The notes below the pieces were generated by a model. The model saw only the letters and a program-made list of their open reading frames with translations, did not search any database and was not told the DNA's origin. Positions 7,961-14,517 of a stretch of 64,000 bases of DNA are shown in pieces. Source of the stretch: Candidatus Aenigmatarchaeota archaeon (GTDB lineage Archaea > Aenigmatarchaeota > Aenigmatarchaeia > Aenigmatarchaeales > JACQIB01). The DNA lies in the NCBI GenBank assembly GCA_016198755.1, contig JACQIB010000001.1, forward strand, positions 129,178-193,177, written 5' to 3'. Every line of letters starts with the position of its first letter. Position 1 is the stretch's first letter. A program made the translations under genes and the position numbers.

Positions 7961-8446
7961 TCAAATTAATTTGAACCTTTTCCTTAAGGTTTCTATATCT
8001 TCATTTCCTAAGTTTTTGATTATAAGTTTTAATTGTATAACAAAATTCTCAGCTTTCGATACCATATCGTGCGCGGAGTCTTTTATAACACCGACATTCT
8101 TTTTGGAAGAAACATAATACTGTTTATCTATTCTTTCATCTTTTGCAAATGATATTGTTTTGAACAGGTCCGGTCTATTGAACAATTTTTGCAATAGTAA
8201 AATAGATCCTGAATGATTTTCGCATTTTATTCCTATTTTGAACAGTAGTGCTGTTAAAGAGTTGTACATAGCATAATACGACATTGAAATGGAGTTTTCA
8301 TAGAGGTCATTATTTAGCAAAAGCGTGGCTGATTTTATGCAAGCTTCAGATTTTTCCAAATAAGATGAACATATTTCTTCTGAGGGGTTTACAAGTTCCA
8401 GTGCTTTGCTGGCTTTAAGCTTGCTGAAAAAATCTTGTTTTTCCAT
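7961..8446 (-). CDS. HEPN-domain protein, partner of the MNT protein upstream
   Basis: HEPN proteins are helical partners, often RNases, of minimal nucleotidyltransferases in two-gene toxin-antitoxin-like modules. This 162-residue protein has the helical hairpin SISMSYYAMYNSLTALLFK around residues 60-80, typical of the family. The usual R-x4-6-H RNase motif is not obvious; the nearest match is RIDKQYY, so activity is uncertain. I start at ATG 8446, preceded on the minus strand by GGAGG at good spacing. The gene overlaps the end of the MNT gene by 32 bp, indicating one mRNA. It is more AT-rich than neighbouring housekeeping genes. Confidence 0.85.
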   Translation of the reverse strand: MEKQDFFSKLKASKALELVNPSEEICSSYLEKSEACIKSATLLLNNDLYENSISMSYYAMYNSLTALLFKIGIKCENHSGSILLLQKLFNRPDLFKTISFAKDERIDKQYYVSSKKNVGVIKDSAHDMVSKAENFVIQLKLIIKNLGNEDIETLRKRFKLI

Positions 8447-8975
8447 AAAAATCCTCCACACCTCTTAATATTATATGGTTTTTTATTATCTCTTTTATAA
8501 GATTTGAATCCAAATCAAAGTCGCCAATTTTCACCTTTATTTTTGAATTTGTAAACTCTATAGAATCCTTTACTTTTTTATTTTTCGTTTCTACGTATAT
8601 ATCTATATCACTTTCATTCTTTGCTGCAAATTTTGCATAGCTGCCAAATAAGATTATAAGATTCTCTTGGCATTCCTTCAGTAGGCCCTCTATTATAATA
8701 CCCAATTCAGGATACAACTTTACTAATTTTATTAAATTGTATCTTTCTGCATTAAAGACATACGTTTGGGCTTCTAAATTCTTCTTTAGATAAAAAACCT
8801 TGTTTTTACCTTCTTTCTTATAGTCTAAAACACAGCACTTTACTAAATTGTTTAATTTCCTCTCTACCGTTGAGTGAGATACCTTCAATTCCTTTGCAAT
8901 GCCCCTCAAGTGCATTCTCCCGCCTATAAGGCGGAGTATTATTTCGTATTCCATATTGTACCATTTTTGATACAT
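8415..8975 (-). CDS. Winged-helix + minimal nucleotidyltransferase (MNT) protein
   Basis: Residues 5-65 form a winged helix (MHLRGIAKELKVSHSTVERKL). Residues 105-180 form a minimal nucleotidyltransferase of the DNA-polymerase-beta fold with the catalytic GSYAKFAAKNESDIDIYV. In related MNT/HEPN pairs the MNT protein is the antitoxin and can AMPylate its HEPN partner. The fused DNA-binding domain suggests it represses its own promoter, which carries a 44-bp palindrome. ATGs at 8984, 8975 and 8954 are possible. I chose 8975 because it sits at the palindrome centre with a TATA box about 28 nt upstream, exactly as in the second module at 22997. Confidence 0.85.
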   Translation of the reverse strand: MYQKWYNMEYEIILRLIGGRMHLRGIAKELKVSHSTVERKLNNLVKCCVLDYKKEGKNKVFYLKKNLEAQTYVFNAERYNLIKLVKLYPELGIIIEGLLKECQENLIILFGSYAKFAAKNESDIDIYVETKNKKVKDSIEFTNSKIKVKIGDFDLDSNLIKEIIKNHIILRGVEDFYGKTRFFQQA

Positions 8976-8997
8976 ATGTATCATTATTGGTACAATA
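8954..8997. promoter_or_regulatory. 44-bp nested palindrome: likely operator of the MNT-HEPN operon
   Basis: Outer arms TATTGTACCA and TGGTACAATA flank the perfect inner palindrome TGATACATATGTATCA, with 4-bp spacers on each side, so the whole site is symmetric around 8975/8976. It covers the transcription start and the start codon region; the TATA box (minus-strand CTTTATATA) lies immediately upstream. Binding by the winged-helix MNT protein would block initiation. The autoregulation is inference; the symmetry is directly visible. Confidence 0.8.
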
Positions 8998-9030
8998 CTA
9001 TATAAAGCTTATGTTTGTCAAATTAAAAGT

Positions 9031-9053
9031 TAAAAAGATGGTCACAGCGTCTT
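9031..9053 (-). repeat. Direct repeat copy B: genuine 5S rRNA 3' end and T-run
   Basis: This is the partner of the repeat at 7935-7957. It contains the last bases of the 5S rRNA (ending GTGACC) and the downstream ATCTTTTTA, which also looks like the 5S terminator. Together the two copies bracket the MNT-HEPN operon (about 1.1 kb). Confidence 0.75.
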
Positions 9054-9154
9054 TCGCTTCCCACGTTTTCCGCAGTACAACGAAAATCCCTGGCGCGATT
9101 CACTACCGTGTTCGGAATGGGAACGGGTCTTGCCGCGCCGGTTTGACCGTGACC
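9040..9154 (-). rRNA. rrf: 5S ribosomal RNA
   Basis: The minus strand contains the universal 5S core CCCGTTCCCATTCCGAACAC, and the 5' GGTCAC pairs with the 3' GTGACC to form helix I. The length of about 115 nt fits. A TATA-like CTTTTATA lies about 25 nt upstream (9175-9184), and a T-run follows the 3' end. It is not linked to 16S or 23S genes. The 64-residue ORF called on the opposite strand is an artefact. Confidence 0.95.
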
Positions 9155-9171
9155 AGTATTTCCTACACCCC

Positions 9172-9186
9172 CAAAGTATAAAAGCC
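9172..9186 (-). promoter_or_regulatory. TATA box of the 5S rRNA gene
   Basis: The minus strand reads AAGGCTTTTATACTTTGG here. CTTTTATA is a good archaeal TATA element, and the distance to the 5S 5' end at 9154 is about 25 nt, as expected for TBP/TFB-dependent initiation. Confidence 0.6.
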
Positions 9187-9261
9187 TTAGCTTTTCCGAC
9201 TTTGCCGCTAAAGATATGCTTTTATAGATTGCTGTCCAATAGAGAGCAGTGAGAAAAATGG

Positions 9262-9474
9262 GTGGCCTACAAAAGTTCGGAAGAAAGAATATTGAACTTG
9301 CTTAGCTCCAGCCCCCGCTCCATTTCTGAACTGATTTCTTTAACAGGTGTTCCGGAAAGGACTTTGCGCTTCCATATTTCTGCACTCCGCTCCCGAAGAA
9401 TGGTTTGTGAGGGTTTTTCTGTTTCTGACAGAAGAAGGAAAATACTTTATTCAGGAGGTGCGAAAAATGGGTGA
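9262..9474 (+). CDS. Small winged-helix regulator
   Basis: A 70-residue single-domain helix-turn-helix protein. SISELISLTGVPERTLRFHISALRSRRMV is a typical helix-turn-helix and wing, similar to ArsR/MarR-like or replication-initiator winged helices. It begins with GTG and its stop overlaps the next gene's GTG by 4 bp (GTGA), so it heads a three-gene operon with a GNAT protein and an M23-like protein. It probably regulates that operon, but no clear palindrome is seen upstream. A TATA-like GCTTTTATAG lies about 45 nt upstream of the GTG. Confidence 0.75.
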   Translation: MAYKSSEERILNLLSSSPRSISELISLTGVPERTLRFHISALRSRRMVCEGFSVSDRRRKILYSGGAKNG

Positions 9475-10601
9475 GGAACGGAAGTTCTAGAACAGGAACA
9501 TATACTGGTGGCCCAGAGCTATTTTACAGCTTTGTTTCAGAACATGGATTTGACTATATTAAAAGGGAGGTTGAGCCTTTCATGCCAACATTTCCACACT
9601 GGATTGGCGTTGGTCCCTCAAGGAGAAAAATTGATGCTGTAACACCCTACAGGGATGACATGGAAAGGAACAGAAGAATAAAACCTTCTTCTGAAATAAC
9701 ACCTTTTTCTGTTAGTAGACAGGCTGCGAGGATATTGATTAATAGAATAGATGGAAAAATGGAAATGTACCCGCCTGCTGAAAGGATATGTGATATAAGG
9801 ATTCCTGTGGAGGAGACAGAGTTTACAGTCGGTGTTGCAGATGCGCTCTCAGAAGCCGGCTATATTATAGAGGCAATAAATCCCAATCTCTATACAATAA
9901 ACGGGAAAAACTATACTGTAAATGATTTCGGTAAAACATCGAGGTGTAGGCTTGCCGTATTCCCACAGCGCCAAAGGTTTTTGGCTCGTGTTTTTGAAGA
10001 TGTTATATGGAACCCGCAGGTAAGGCCCTTTTCCTTGCCTGCCCTAAGGGAAAGAATTGTCTCCCTTTCAGATTATGAAATACGCAGGGCTAGGATAGAA
10101 GATAGCGAAGGCATAGTATCTCTCTTGGAGCGGACATTTCCAGTATATGAGACATGCAATCTAAGGGAAACTATGCCAAGAATGATTGCTGATACAAGCC
10201 CTATAGCCCCTGTTGTTTATGCTGCTGTCCGCAAATCAGACAATTCTGTTGTTGCTACCTGCACTAATGAGCGCAATCCCTTCCATTTTGCAGAGCTTAC
10301 AGATGTAGCTTCTGATGCAAACGGCCTAGGCACAACAATATGCTACCTTTCCCTAGTGGCTGCAAGGGAATTGTATGGTGTTAGAAATTACTGGTCAGAT
10401 GATGTGTCCCATCCTTCCATGAACAGAGTTTCAAAACAGCTCGGCGCTGTTTTCTCTGGCATCCACCCCGTCCAAGTCAAAATAACAACCCGCCAGTTCC
10501 AAACAGACCCAAACCCAGTATACAGGCTCACAGAAACCCCTCGGGCTATGGATTTATTTGTCTGGACTGGTTCAACAGACTTTGAGAGAGTGTTGGTATG
10601 A
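9471..10601 (+). CDS. GNAT-family acyltransferase with N-terminal extension
   Basis: A 376-residue protein. Residues 200-330 look like a GNAT acetyltransferase domain: YEIRRARIEDSEGIVSLLERTFPVY at its start and FAELTDVASDANGLGTTICYLSLVAAREL at the acetyl-CoA site, where the usual Q/RGxGxG/A loop is altered to NGLGTT. This pattern recalls beta-lysine acetyltransferases (AblB). The first 190 residues contain no domain I recognise. It starts with GTG after a strong Shine-Dalgarno sequence (aggaggtg), overlaps the HTH gene by 4 bp and the next gene by 4 bp (ATGA). Substrate unknown. Confidence 0.75.
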   Translation: MRNGSSRTGTYTGGPELFYSFVSEHGFDYIKREVEPFMPTFPHWIGVGPSRRKIDAVTPYRDDMERNRRIKPSSEITPFSVSRQAARILINRIDGKMEMYPPAERICDIRIPVEETEFTVGVADALSEAGYIIEAINPNLYTINGKNYTVNDFGKTSRCRLAVFPQRQRFLARVFEDVIWNPQVRPFSLPALRERIVSLSDYEIRRARIEDSEGIVSLLERTFPVYETCNLRETMPRMIADTSPIAPVVYAAVRKSDNSVVATCTNERNPFHFAELTDVASDANGLGTTICYLSLVAARELYGVRNYWSDDVSHPSMNRVSKQLGAVFSGIHPVQVKITTRQFQTDPNPVYRLTETPRAMDLFVWTGSTDFERVLV

Positions 10602-11266
10602 ACCTGACAGAAATACTGAAAAGAAATAGAGAGCAAATAGGCAGGATTTTTAATTTACAAAATGCCCAAAAGTTCTTTATCTTTGATTTTTCAGCTTCCA
10701 ACAAAGAACTGCAAACAATGGATATGGAAAATGCTCTACAGGCTGATCAGTATGTGAAAAATATTTTAAGGGAAAATTCAGCGGATGTTGGTATAGGGAA
10801 ATACGCTGAAGACAGGGTTATTTACAAACACTCCCCGCTCTTTGGAACAGCTCGCACAATACACTTGGGAATAGATATTTTCCTGCCTGCTGGAACAAAA
10901 GTTTTTTCACCTCTCCCAGCCACAGTACACAGTTTCCAGAACAATAGAGGTATAGGAGACTATGGACCTACAATAATATTGCAGCATGATCTAGAAGGAA
11001 TTTTATTTTTCACACTCTATGGCCATTTAAGCCTCGAATCTTTGGAAGGAAAAACAGTGGGGCAGAAAATAGCGCAGGGGGAAATTATAGGAAAGATAGG
11101 AACTCTGGATATAAACGGTAACTGGCCAGAACATGTGCACTTCCAGATAATTGCAGATATGCTTGGAAAGAAAGGGGACTTTCCCGGAGTATGTTCAAGG
11201 CAGGACAGAGAATTTTACTTAAATAATTGTCCAGATCCGAACCTTATTTTGAAGCTGCAGATTTGA
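10598..11266 (+). CDS. Cytoplasmic M23/LytM-like metallopeptidase
   Basis: Residues 80-185 form an M23 domain with apparently intact zinc and catalytic residues: HLGID (His89, Asp93), YGHLS (His143) and HVHFQI (His179, His181). Classical M23 enzymes cut peptidoglycan cross-links, but this protein has no signal peptide, and the window shows no peptidoglycan genes. The sequence closely resembles a bacterial family I recall (TIHLGID...GDYGPTIIL...LYGHLSLESLEG), often in Bacteroidetes-like genomes, which suggests transfer. It overlaps the GNAT gene by 4 bp, so both act in one unknown pathway, perhaps trimming and acylating a small peptide. Confidence 0.82.
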   Translation: MNLTEILKRNREQIGRIFNLQNAQKFFIFDFSASNKELQTMDMENALQADQYVKNILRENSADVGIGKYAEDRVIYKHSPLFGTARTIHLGIDIFLPAGTKVFSPLPATVHSFQNNRGIGDYGPTIILQHDLEGILFFTLYGHLSLESLEGKTVGQKIAQGEIIGKIGTLDINGNWPEHVHFQIIADMLGKKGDFPGVCSRQDREFYLNNCPDPNLILKLQI

Positions 11267-11289
11267 ACAAAGTGGTCCCGCGGGGGAGA

Positions 11290-11341
11290 TTTTCACCCAC
11301 CCATAGGGAGAGGGTGGAGGGAGATACGCAGTTTCTCCTCC
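11290..11341 (-). other. tRNA-Tyr intron at 59/60 (T-loop), 52 nt
   Basis: Exon TTCA (54-57) pairs with TGAA six to three bases before the 3' splice site, with bulges AA|G and AA|T, so the splice motif is the same as in the tRNA-Lys 59/60 intron. Internal hairpins GGAGA...TCTCC and CCACCC...GGGTGG match the Lys intron in position and in loop sequence (AACTRCGTA and TCTCCCT). The two introns are clearly related. Confidence 0.82.
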
Positions 11342-11363
11342 TTTGAACTCCCAGCCTCTCGAT

Positions 11364-11409
11364 TTCTTTTTGAACGCAGACTAATCTGCTGTTACTAATA
11401 CGTAACCAG
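11364..11409 (-). other. tRNA-Tyr anticodon-loop insert, placed at 37/38, 46 nt
   Basis: Placed by exon alignment to CTGTAG|A. It contains two hairpins, GTTAC-gtatta-GTAAC and GCAGA-TTAG-TCTGC, followed by an A-rich tail. The expected helix between exon CTGT and the 3' end of the intron is not present, so the exact splice sites are uncertain. Exon GACT can instead pair with AGTC inside the intron. Confidence 0.6.
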
Positions 11410-11525
11410 CTACAGTCGAGCGCTCCACCGTTGAGCTACCGCGGGTTAACTAAGAATTACACAGCAGGGGTTTAAATCTTATGCAGTGCAGCAATACCTT
11501 TGCAATTTTATTTAGAAAATCTGGT

Positions 11526-12899
11526 TTACTCCTCAACATCCACTTTCAGCTTCAGAGACTCCGGGCTTTGAGGATAAGGCATATCCACAGAGTTTGATCT
11601 CCTGACTATAGAAGAGCTGCCGCGCGTTCCTTTGACAACAGCAGAAGCAAGGCTTTCCTTTCTGCTGGCTCTTATTGTATAGTGCAAAACCCTTTCCTCC
11701 CCCCTTCTCAGGGTTCCAATCCTCCATAACAGTTCAGTTCCTTCCCCAATCTTGCGCACAACAGGTTTTGCAGTTTCAAATCCCTGCAGGCTCAAGAACC
11801 CATGTGGAACAACATCTCTTACAACAGTCCCATCCACTGGTCCTCCTTTGTTTAGAATATGAACTGTAACAGAATAATCATCTCCTTCTTTCCTTCTAAC
11901 ACTCTTGCTTACAACCAAAGCTGTCATTTGCAGATATCCTAATCCAGCTAAAGCAAGAGCCCCAGCCCCAGCAAGTGGAACAGGCCAGTAAAATTGTGAA
12001 TACTTTAATTCTGTTGACTGCCCTGGCTGGAGAGTTGCAAACCAGGTCCAGTCAGCTCCCTTTTGGTCAGGCTCTGGTCCAGAATAGCTTGCCCACCAGT
12101 TTCCTGTTGGAATATCGTTTATAGCAGCATTATCAGGTGCATTACCAGTGTTAGTTGCTCTCAATATTACCTCTGCCCCAAACAGGCTTGGAGTTACAAT
12201 TTTCTCAACCTTTACATTCTTTTTCACTGGAACTGTTATTGTTTTCTCAACTGTTCCTAACAAAAGCCTGTTCCCGTATAGCTCTCCCTTTACATTATAA
12301 TCCCCGGGTTTATACTCATTTACAAAAGAAGATCCGGAAAATACTAAACTCTCTCCCCTGAGCAAATCGCTCTGCCCAATCTCAACCTTATTATCCCCCA
12401 CAGTCAAAAACATAACAACATCCCTTATATTGGAAGTTCCGATATTCTCAGCTTCCATATTCAAAATAACTTCTCCTGAACACTCTGTGCAGCTAACAGA
12501 GGAACTTTTCAAAACTGCAACAGTTCTCCTCTGTAAAACATCCAGTAAAAATGTCTTTTCCTCACTTTCTTTTGTTGCCACATTCTCAACCTTTATAGCA
12601 TACCTGTAGGAAAAGGCTTTTGTATCTTCAGGTGGGGAAAAGTAGAACTTTATTGTAGCGCTTTTACTCCCGTCAATGAAAACATTTGCAGCTTCCTGTG
12701 AAATCCACTGTGCAGGAAATGCAGAAACAGAAAACCATGCTCCATCCCCGTTATTTGTTATTGTCAGTTCATGAACAGCTACATCCCCTGCGAAAATTTG
12801 ATCTAATCCTGGGAATGAAGTTGTAAAATCAGAGGCTAATACAGGGTAAGCTGAAAAGAAAAGTGCAAAAACCGCTGCAATTGACAATTTCTTGAACAT
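11526..12899 (-). CDS. Secreted membrane-anchored protein with NEW3/CARDB-like domains
   Basis: A 457-residue exported protein with an N-terminal signal peptide (MFKKLSIAAVFALFFSAYPVLA). Several Ig-like beta domains follow: residues 30-120 with ELTITNNGDGAW, 130-220 with MEAENIGTSNIRDVVMFL, and 225-290 with ILRATNTGNAPDN. A membrane segment lies at about 300-325 (PVPLAGAGALALAGLGYLQM), and a further beta domain at 330-430 (VHILNKGGPVDGTVVRDVVPHG). The domain topology across the membrane is uncertain. No enzyme motif. A structural or adhesive envelope role is likely but unproved. Confidence 0.72.
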   Translation of the reverse strand: MFKKLSIAAVFALFFSAYPVLASDFTTSFPGLDQIFAGDVAVHELTITNNGDGAWFSVSAFPAQWISQEAANVFIDGSKSATIKFYFSPPEDTKAFSYRYAIKVENVATKESEEKTFLLDVLQRRTVAVLKSSSVSCTECSGEVILNMEAENIGTSNIRDVVMFLTVGDNKVEIGQSDLLRGESLVFSGSSFVNEYKPGDYNVKGELYGNRLLLGTVEKTITVPVKKNVKVEKIVTPSLFGAEVILRATNTGNAPDNAAINDIPTGNWWASYSGPEPDQKGADWTWFATLQPGQSTELKYSQFYWPVPLAGAGALALAGLGYLQMTALVVSKSVRRKEGDDYSVTVHILNKGGPVDGTVVRDVVPHGFLSLQGFETAKPVVRKIGEGTELLWRIGTLRRGEERVLHYTIRASRKESLASAVVKGTRGSSSIVRRSNSVDMPYPQSPESLKLKVDVEE

Positions 12900-12937
12900 A
12901 ATTACCAGCTGCTAATTGTTAGCGTAAGCTTATAAAT

Positions 12938-13390
12938 TTACTGCTTCCTTCTGGTTGCAAAATAAGCTATTACAAGCACTGCAATAACAAGCCCTATACC
13001 TCCCAAAACCAGCAAAAACATGCCTTGGAAAGCTTTTAGCAGGTCTTTTAGCCCGAAAACATTCCCAGGTATATCTGTCCCAGTACCCATGAATACAGTT
13101 GATAAAAAGTAAAACACTCCAACTCCAATTTCCAGCACTAAAAGCGTGTAAATTGCGGATTTTATACCTTCTCCTCCACTTGTAGCAGGAGCTGTAGTTT
13201 GGGTTTCAGTAGTGGGTACATGATCCAGGCAGAAAACCCCTTTATCAGTAACCCTTACACACTGTGTGCACACAGCTTTCCTGCAAACCTGACACTGCCA
13301 TTCAACAGGGTTTTTCCCGCAGCGTTCGCACAAAGCTGTAGTTTGTGTACCAGGTACAATAGCTGTTTCAGCCTCCCCAACCATAACCAT
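12938..13390 (-). CDS. Zinc-binding B-box-like domain plus two membrane segments
   Basis: A 150-residue protein. Residues 20-55 contain CERCGKNPVEWQCQVCRKAVC...CLDHV, eight Cys/His in B-box/zinc-ribbon spacing. A Thr-rich linker follows, then two membrane helices (IYTLLVLEIGVGVFYFLSTVF and MFLLVLGGIGLVIAVLVIAYF) and a short basic tail. Similar small proteins with a zinc finger in front of membrane helices occur in many archaea; the function is not known. The ORF track starts at TTG 13399, but ATG 13390 has a TATA box (CTTTTATAC) about 20-25 nt upstream. It is divergent from the lipoprotein at 13443. Confidence 0.75.
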   Translation of the reverse strand: MVMVGEAETAIVPGTQTTALCERCGKNPVEWQCQVCRKAVCTQCVRVTDKGVFCLDHVPTTETQTTAPATSGGEGIKSAIYTLLVLEIGVGVFYFLSTVFMGTGTDIPGNVFGLKDLLKAFQGMFLLVLGGIGLVIAVLVIAYFATRRKQ

Positions 13391-13399
13391 TCTATGCAA

Positions 13400-13425
13400 C
13401 CCAAGTATAAAAGTTTATAAGTGTG
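13400..13425. promoter_or_regulatory. Divergent promoter pair
   Basis: The segment aagtataaaagtttataag holds overlapping TATA elements for two divergent genes: one reads out towards the zinc-finger protein at 13390 and one towards the lipoprotein at 13443. The distances of about 20-30 nt fit leaderless starts on both sides. Confidence 0.5.
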
Positions 13426-13442
13426 TTAACATGATTTTATGT

Positions 13443-14135
13443 ATGAGAAATCTGTTTATTGGCGCGATTTTTATATCACTCTTGGTTGCCGGCTGTACAG
13501 CACAAACTGATGGAGGAACAGGAACCACCCTTCCAGTCCAAACAACAATATCTGTTCCAGTAACAAATCTGGCTTCTATAACACTGGAAAAGATAAATGA
13601 CAAACCAATTACTTTTAAAATAGAAAGCTCTGATAAGGATGTTTCAGCAAAGCAGTTCTATCCAGAAGTAAAGCAGGTTGCTTCAGCAGCTTTGCCTGGT
13701 TATTGCCTTGTTCGTGCTGCAGTTTTAGGTACAGCTCCAGATCCTGTATCAGGCAAGCTTACAGGAAAGGAAAGTTTATGGGACTATAGGTTTAATTCTG
13801 CTTCCCAGAAGAAATCCTATTTGATAAGAATAGATAGATGGGTAAAGTATGATAGCACAAATATATTGGCAAAGCCTGTTTTCAACGCATACAATCTTAC
13901 ATTAATAGAATTCCCAGGATATAATAATGCAGACTGTATGGATCTTGATAAGTATACAGACAGCACAACAGCAGCAGAAAAGTTCAGTTCATCCAAAGCA
14001 TACAAGCCAGATACCTATGTTATTGCAGCAGCCTTTGAGGATGGAAATAATAAGTGGATATTTGCTCCAAAAGGGAGCAATAACTTCGGGACTCAGTTTG
14101 TGGTAGACGGCCTCACAGGAGAATTGAAACCCTAA
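13443..14135 (+). CDS. Secreted lipoprotein, unknown function
   Basis: A 230-residue exported protein with signal peptide and lipobox MRNLFIGAIFISLLVAGC, followed by a short Thr/Gly-rich linker (GGTGTTLPVQTT) and a globular domain with no recognised motif. The same layout of lipobox plus Thr-rich linker appears in three other proteins of this window. I chose ATG 13443 rather than 13431 because it starts the signal peptide cleanly and lies about 27 nt after TTTATAAG. No neighbour suggests a substrate. Confidence 0.75.
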   Translation: MRNLFIGAIFISLLVAGCTAQTDGGTGTTLPVQTTISVPVTNLASITLEKINDKPITFKIESSDKDVSAKQFYPEVKQVASAALPGYCLVRAAVLGTAPDPVSGKLTGKESLWDYRFNSASQKKSYLIRIDRWVKYDSTNILAKPVFNAYNLTLIEFPGYNNADCMDLDKYTDSTTAAEKFSSSKAYKPDTYVIAAAFEDGNNKWIFAPKGSNNFGTQFVVDGLTGELKP

Positions 14136-14145
14136 ATTCTTTAAT

Positions 14146-14472
14146 TTAGTTCACACAAACCATACCAGTTACTGCCCCGTCTATAACTATATTATGGCAG
14201 CCAACAGCAGGTTTAAACCCATAGCAAGTTCCAGTTTTATAAACAGGACCAGTTTTAAGTTTACCAGCTTCTGTATCAGACAATTCAGTAACACAGTAGC
14301 TTTCGCACTGGCTTGAGTCAGAGCATACTTTTCCTGCATCTGATGCAGGCAGAACACCCCTGAAGTTTGGGTTAAAAGACGAGAAATATTTAGATCCCCC
14401 TTCCATAGCAAAGCCAACGCCCAACAATATTATAACCAAAGCTACCACAGCATACAGTATTCTATCTCTCAT
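14146..14472 (-). CDS. Small membrane-anchored Cys-containing protein
   Basis: A 108-residue protein with an N-terminal membrane helix (LYAVVALVIILLGVGFAM) and an extracytoplasmic domain with six Cys residues (KVCSDSSQCESYCVTEL...GTCYGF...VGCHNI...VCVN), suggesting disulfides. The pattern Dx2QCxSYC resembles short Cys-rich modules in other archaeal surface proteins. It lies between a lipoprotein and copA, convergent with the former. I found no evidence linking it to copper apart from its position. Confidence 0.7.
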   Translation of the reverse strand: MRDRILYAVVALVIILLGVGFAMEGGSKYFSSFNPNFRGVLPASDAGKVCSDSSQCESYCVTELSDTEAGKLKTGPVYKTGTCYGFKPAVGCHNIVIDGAVTGMVCVN

Positions 14473-14517
14473 ATAATATACATATAGTTTTTACAATATA
14501 AATTCCACTGTATAAAA

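Larger units (their letters stand above)
11273..11445 (-). tRNA. tRNA-Tyr(GTA) with two introns
   Basis: Acceptor CCCGCGG/CCGCGGG with discriminator A and encoded CCA. D-arm GCTC-AACGGTG-GAGC, anticodon stem CTCGA/TCGAG, variable loop AGGCT and T-stem GGGAG/CTCCC pair. The anticodon loop reads CTGTAG then A across a 46-nt insert, giving GTA. A 52-nt intron splits the T-loop between 59 and 60 (TTCAAA|T). Removal of both leaves a normal tyrosine tRNA. Confidence 0.87.

Noticed and set aside
7935-9053. Integrated element with its own recombinase
   Set aside because: Only the MNT and HEPN genes lie between the repeats; no integrase, transposase or terminal inverted repeats are present.
8987-9181. 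64-residue plus-strand ORF
   Set aside because: It lies across the 5S rRNA gene on the opposite strand; the 5S identity is clear.
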